Assembly (NCBI RefSeq): GCF_022180365.1
Contig: NZ_BQKV01000046.1
Span: 1 to 33,050, forward strand
Direction: 5' to 3'
Origin: Faecalibacterium gallinarum
GTDB taxonomy: Bacteria > Bacillota > Clostridia > Oscillospirales > Ruminococcaceae
Length of the DNA stretch: 33,050 bases
Part shown: positions 32,395-33,050 of the stretch, piece after piece
How positions within the stretch are numbered: the stretch's first letter is position 1
Layout of the letters: every line of letters begins with the position of its first letter
Translations under genes and position numbers: made by a program
The notes under the pieces: model-generated
What the model saw: the letters and a program-made list of their open reading frames with translations, nothing else
Database searches by the model: none
What the model was told of the DNA's origin: nothing

Positions 32395-32961
32395 ATGAAG
32401 ATGTTCAAGCGTCTGTTCTCTTCCCTGCTGGCCGGCATGCTGGCCCTCGCCCTGCTGACCGGCTGCGGCGGCAGCGGCATCCTCAACCCCTCGACCTCCA
32501 CTCAGCGGGTAACGGTGGTGGAACGGGGGGTTCATGCCCTCCTCACCGCCGCCCAGTTCTCCACCAAGGAAAACAAGGCTTTTGATTCCGCCATCGAAAC
32601 CACGGTGAACCAAATCTCCGCTTCCCCCTCGAAGTTTGTTTCCGCTGAAGACAACCTCGAAGAGCTCAATCTCAGTTATGATTTCAATAAAGCCATTGAG
32701 AAGGCAGATCCGAAAGCTCACGGTGAGCTGTTCATTCTGTCGGGCAGCATCAATCCGAATAACGTTGTTGCCAAGCTGAAAGAGCTGATGACGGCTCTCC
32801 GGCCTGTCCCTGGTATGGATACCTTTGACGCCCGGATTTACCGGGTCGCCAACCCCAATGATCTCTCGGACAATGCCTGGGTAGTATTCCTCGTCCGTCA
32901 CGCGGTATTCGGGTCGGGCGAAACTAACCTTCAAGTGTCGGGGGTTCGCAACCAAATTTAG
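32395..32961 (+). CDS. Small secreted lipoprotein of unknown function
   Basis: The 188-residue protein begins MKMFKR then a hydrophobic stretch ending in the lipobox LLTGC, so Cys (about residue 23) is lipid-modified and the protein is anchored outside the membrane. A Gly/Ser/Thr spacer follows, then a mixed alpha/beta domain (about 40-185) with no motif I recognise. The ATG at 32395 has AGGAGG about 8 nt upstream; an in-frame ATG further up lies outside the signal sequence context. Base use is closer to balanced GC in its second half than in the neighbours. Function is unknown. Confidence 0.82.
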   Translation: MKMFKRLFSSLLAGMLALALLTGCGGSGILNPSTSTQRVTVVERGVHALLTAAQFSTKENKAFDSAIETTVNQISASPSKFVSAEDNLEELNLSYDFNKAIEKADPKAHGELFILSGSINPNNVVAKLKELMTALRPVPGMDTFDARIYRVANPNDLSDNAWVVFLVRHAVFGSGETNLQVSGVRNQI

Positions 32962-33044
32962 TCGGAAAAGATAAAGCCACTACCGATGCTCTTTTAAATC
33001 CTGTACACTGGAAAGTGCCAACAACCCAGCGGAAAGGAATAGCG

Positions 33045-33050
33045 ATGAAA
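33045..33050 (+). CDS. Start of another gene (first two codons only)
   Basis: ATGAAA at the window edge is preceded by AAAGGA at a suitable distance, 83 bp after the lipoprotein stop. It could be the next gene of a lipoprotein operon. Nothing further can be said. Confidence 0.4.

Overview
This window looks like part of the chromosome of a high-GC gut Firmicute in the Faecalibacterium / Subdoligranulum / Gemmiger group (Oscillospiraceae, formerly Ruminococcaceae). That placement is an inference. It rests on the GC-rich coding style, the strong AAGGAGG-type ribosome sites, several GTG and TTG starts, and the gene content: glucoside-type PTS, a LicT antiterminator, the carboxyspermidine polyamine route and a CBS-DHH pyrophosphatase. 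No rRNA, tRNA or CRISPR array was found.

Layout. (1) 1-262: the right end of an IS3-family insertion sequence (transposase C-terminus and terminal inverted repeat), lying just beyond a cardiolipin synthase gene. (2) 1919-9760: a carbohydrate region. A beta-glucuronidase gene sits downstream of a PTS IIBC gene, and an AraC-type regulator is read divergently. Next is a second leftward operon of a LicT/BglG antiterminator and a complete PTS IIBCA permease, with a recognisable antiterminator RNA site overlapping a terminator in its leader. The two leftward operons end in the same 35-nt terminator block. (3) 9808-17801: single housekeeping or accessory genes: an AGCS amino-acid:cation symporter, an AT-rich SLOG-family gene divergent from a ribbon-helix-helix regulator, a MalY/PatB C-S lyase, a hotdog thioesterase, a MATE exporter, a PanE-like reductase with an extra N-terminal domain, and a secreted DUF4097-type repeat protein. 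(4) 17839-23598: purine nucleoside phosphorylase, an overlapping MMPL transporter / xxxLxxG-repeat secreted-protein pair, and a peptidase E homologue. (5) 23606-29162: a leftward polyamine operon (basic amino acid decarboxylase, spermidine synthase, carboxynorspermidine synthase, carboxynorspermidine decarboxylase, one small unknown gene). It is preceded by a strong promoter, a roughly 420-nt structured leader and a strong intrinsic terminator placed before the first gene. (6) 29328-33050: a secreted papain-fold (C39-like) protein, acylphosphatase, a CBS-domain manganese pyrophosphatase, a lipoprotein, and the first two codons of another gene.

How the genes work together. The carbohydrate region pairs uptake with intracellular cleavage under two regulatory modes: AraC-type DNA binding for the glucuronidase operon, and RNA antitermination controlled by PTS phosphorylation for the other. 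The polyamine operon should make a decarboxylated diamine and then extend it, but it carries markers of two different aminopropylation chemistries and lacks SpeD and agmatine-processing genes.

The most interesting signals are the polyamine leader with its terminator, the LicT RNA site with an enlarged apical part, and the coupling of a PTS to a glucuronidase whose substrate lacks the C6 hydroxyl that this PTS family normally phosphorylates.
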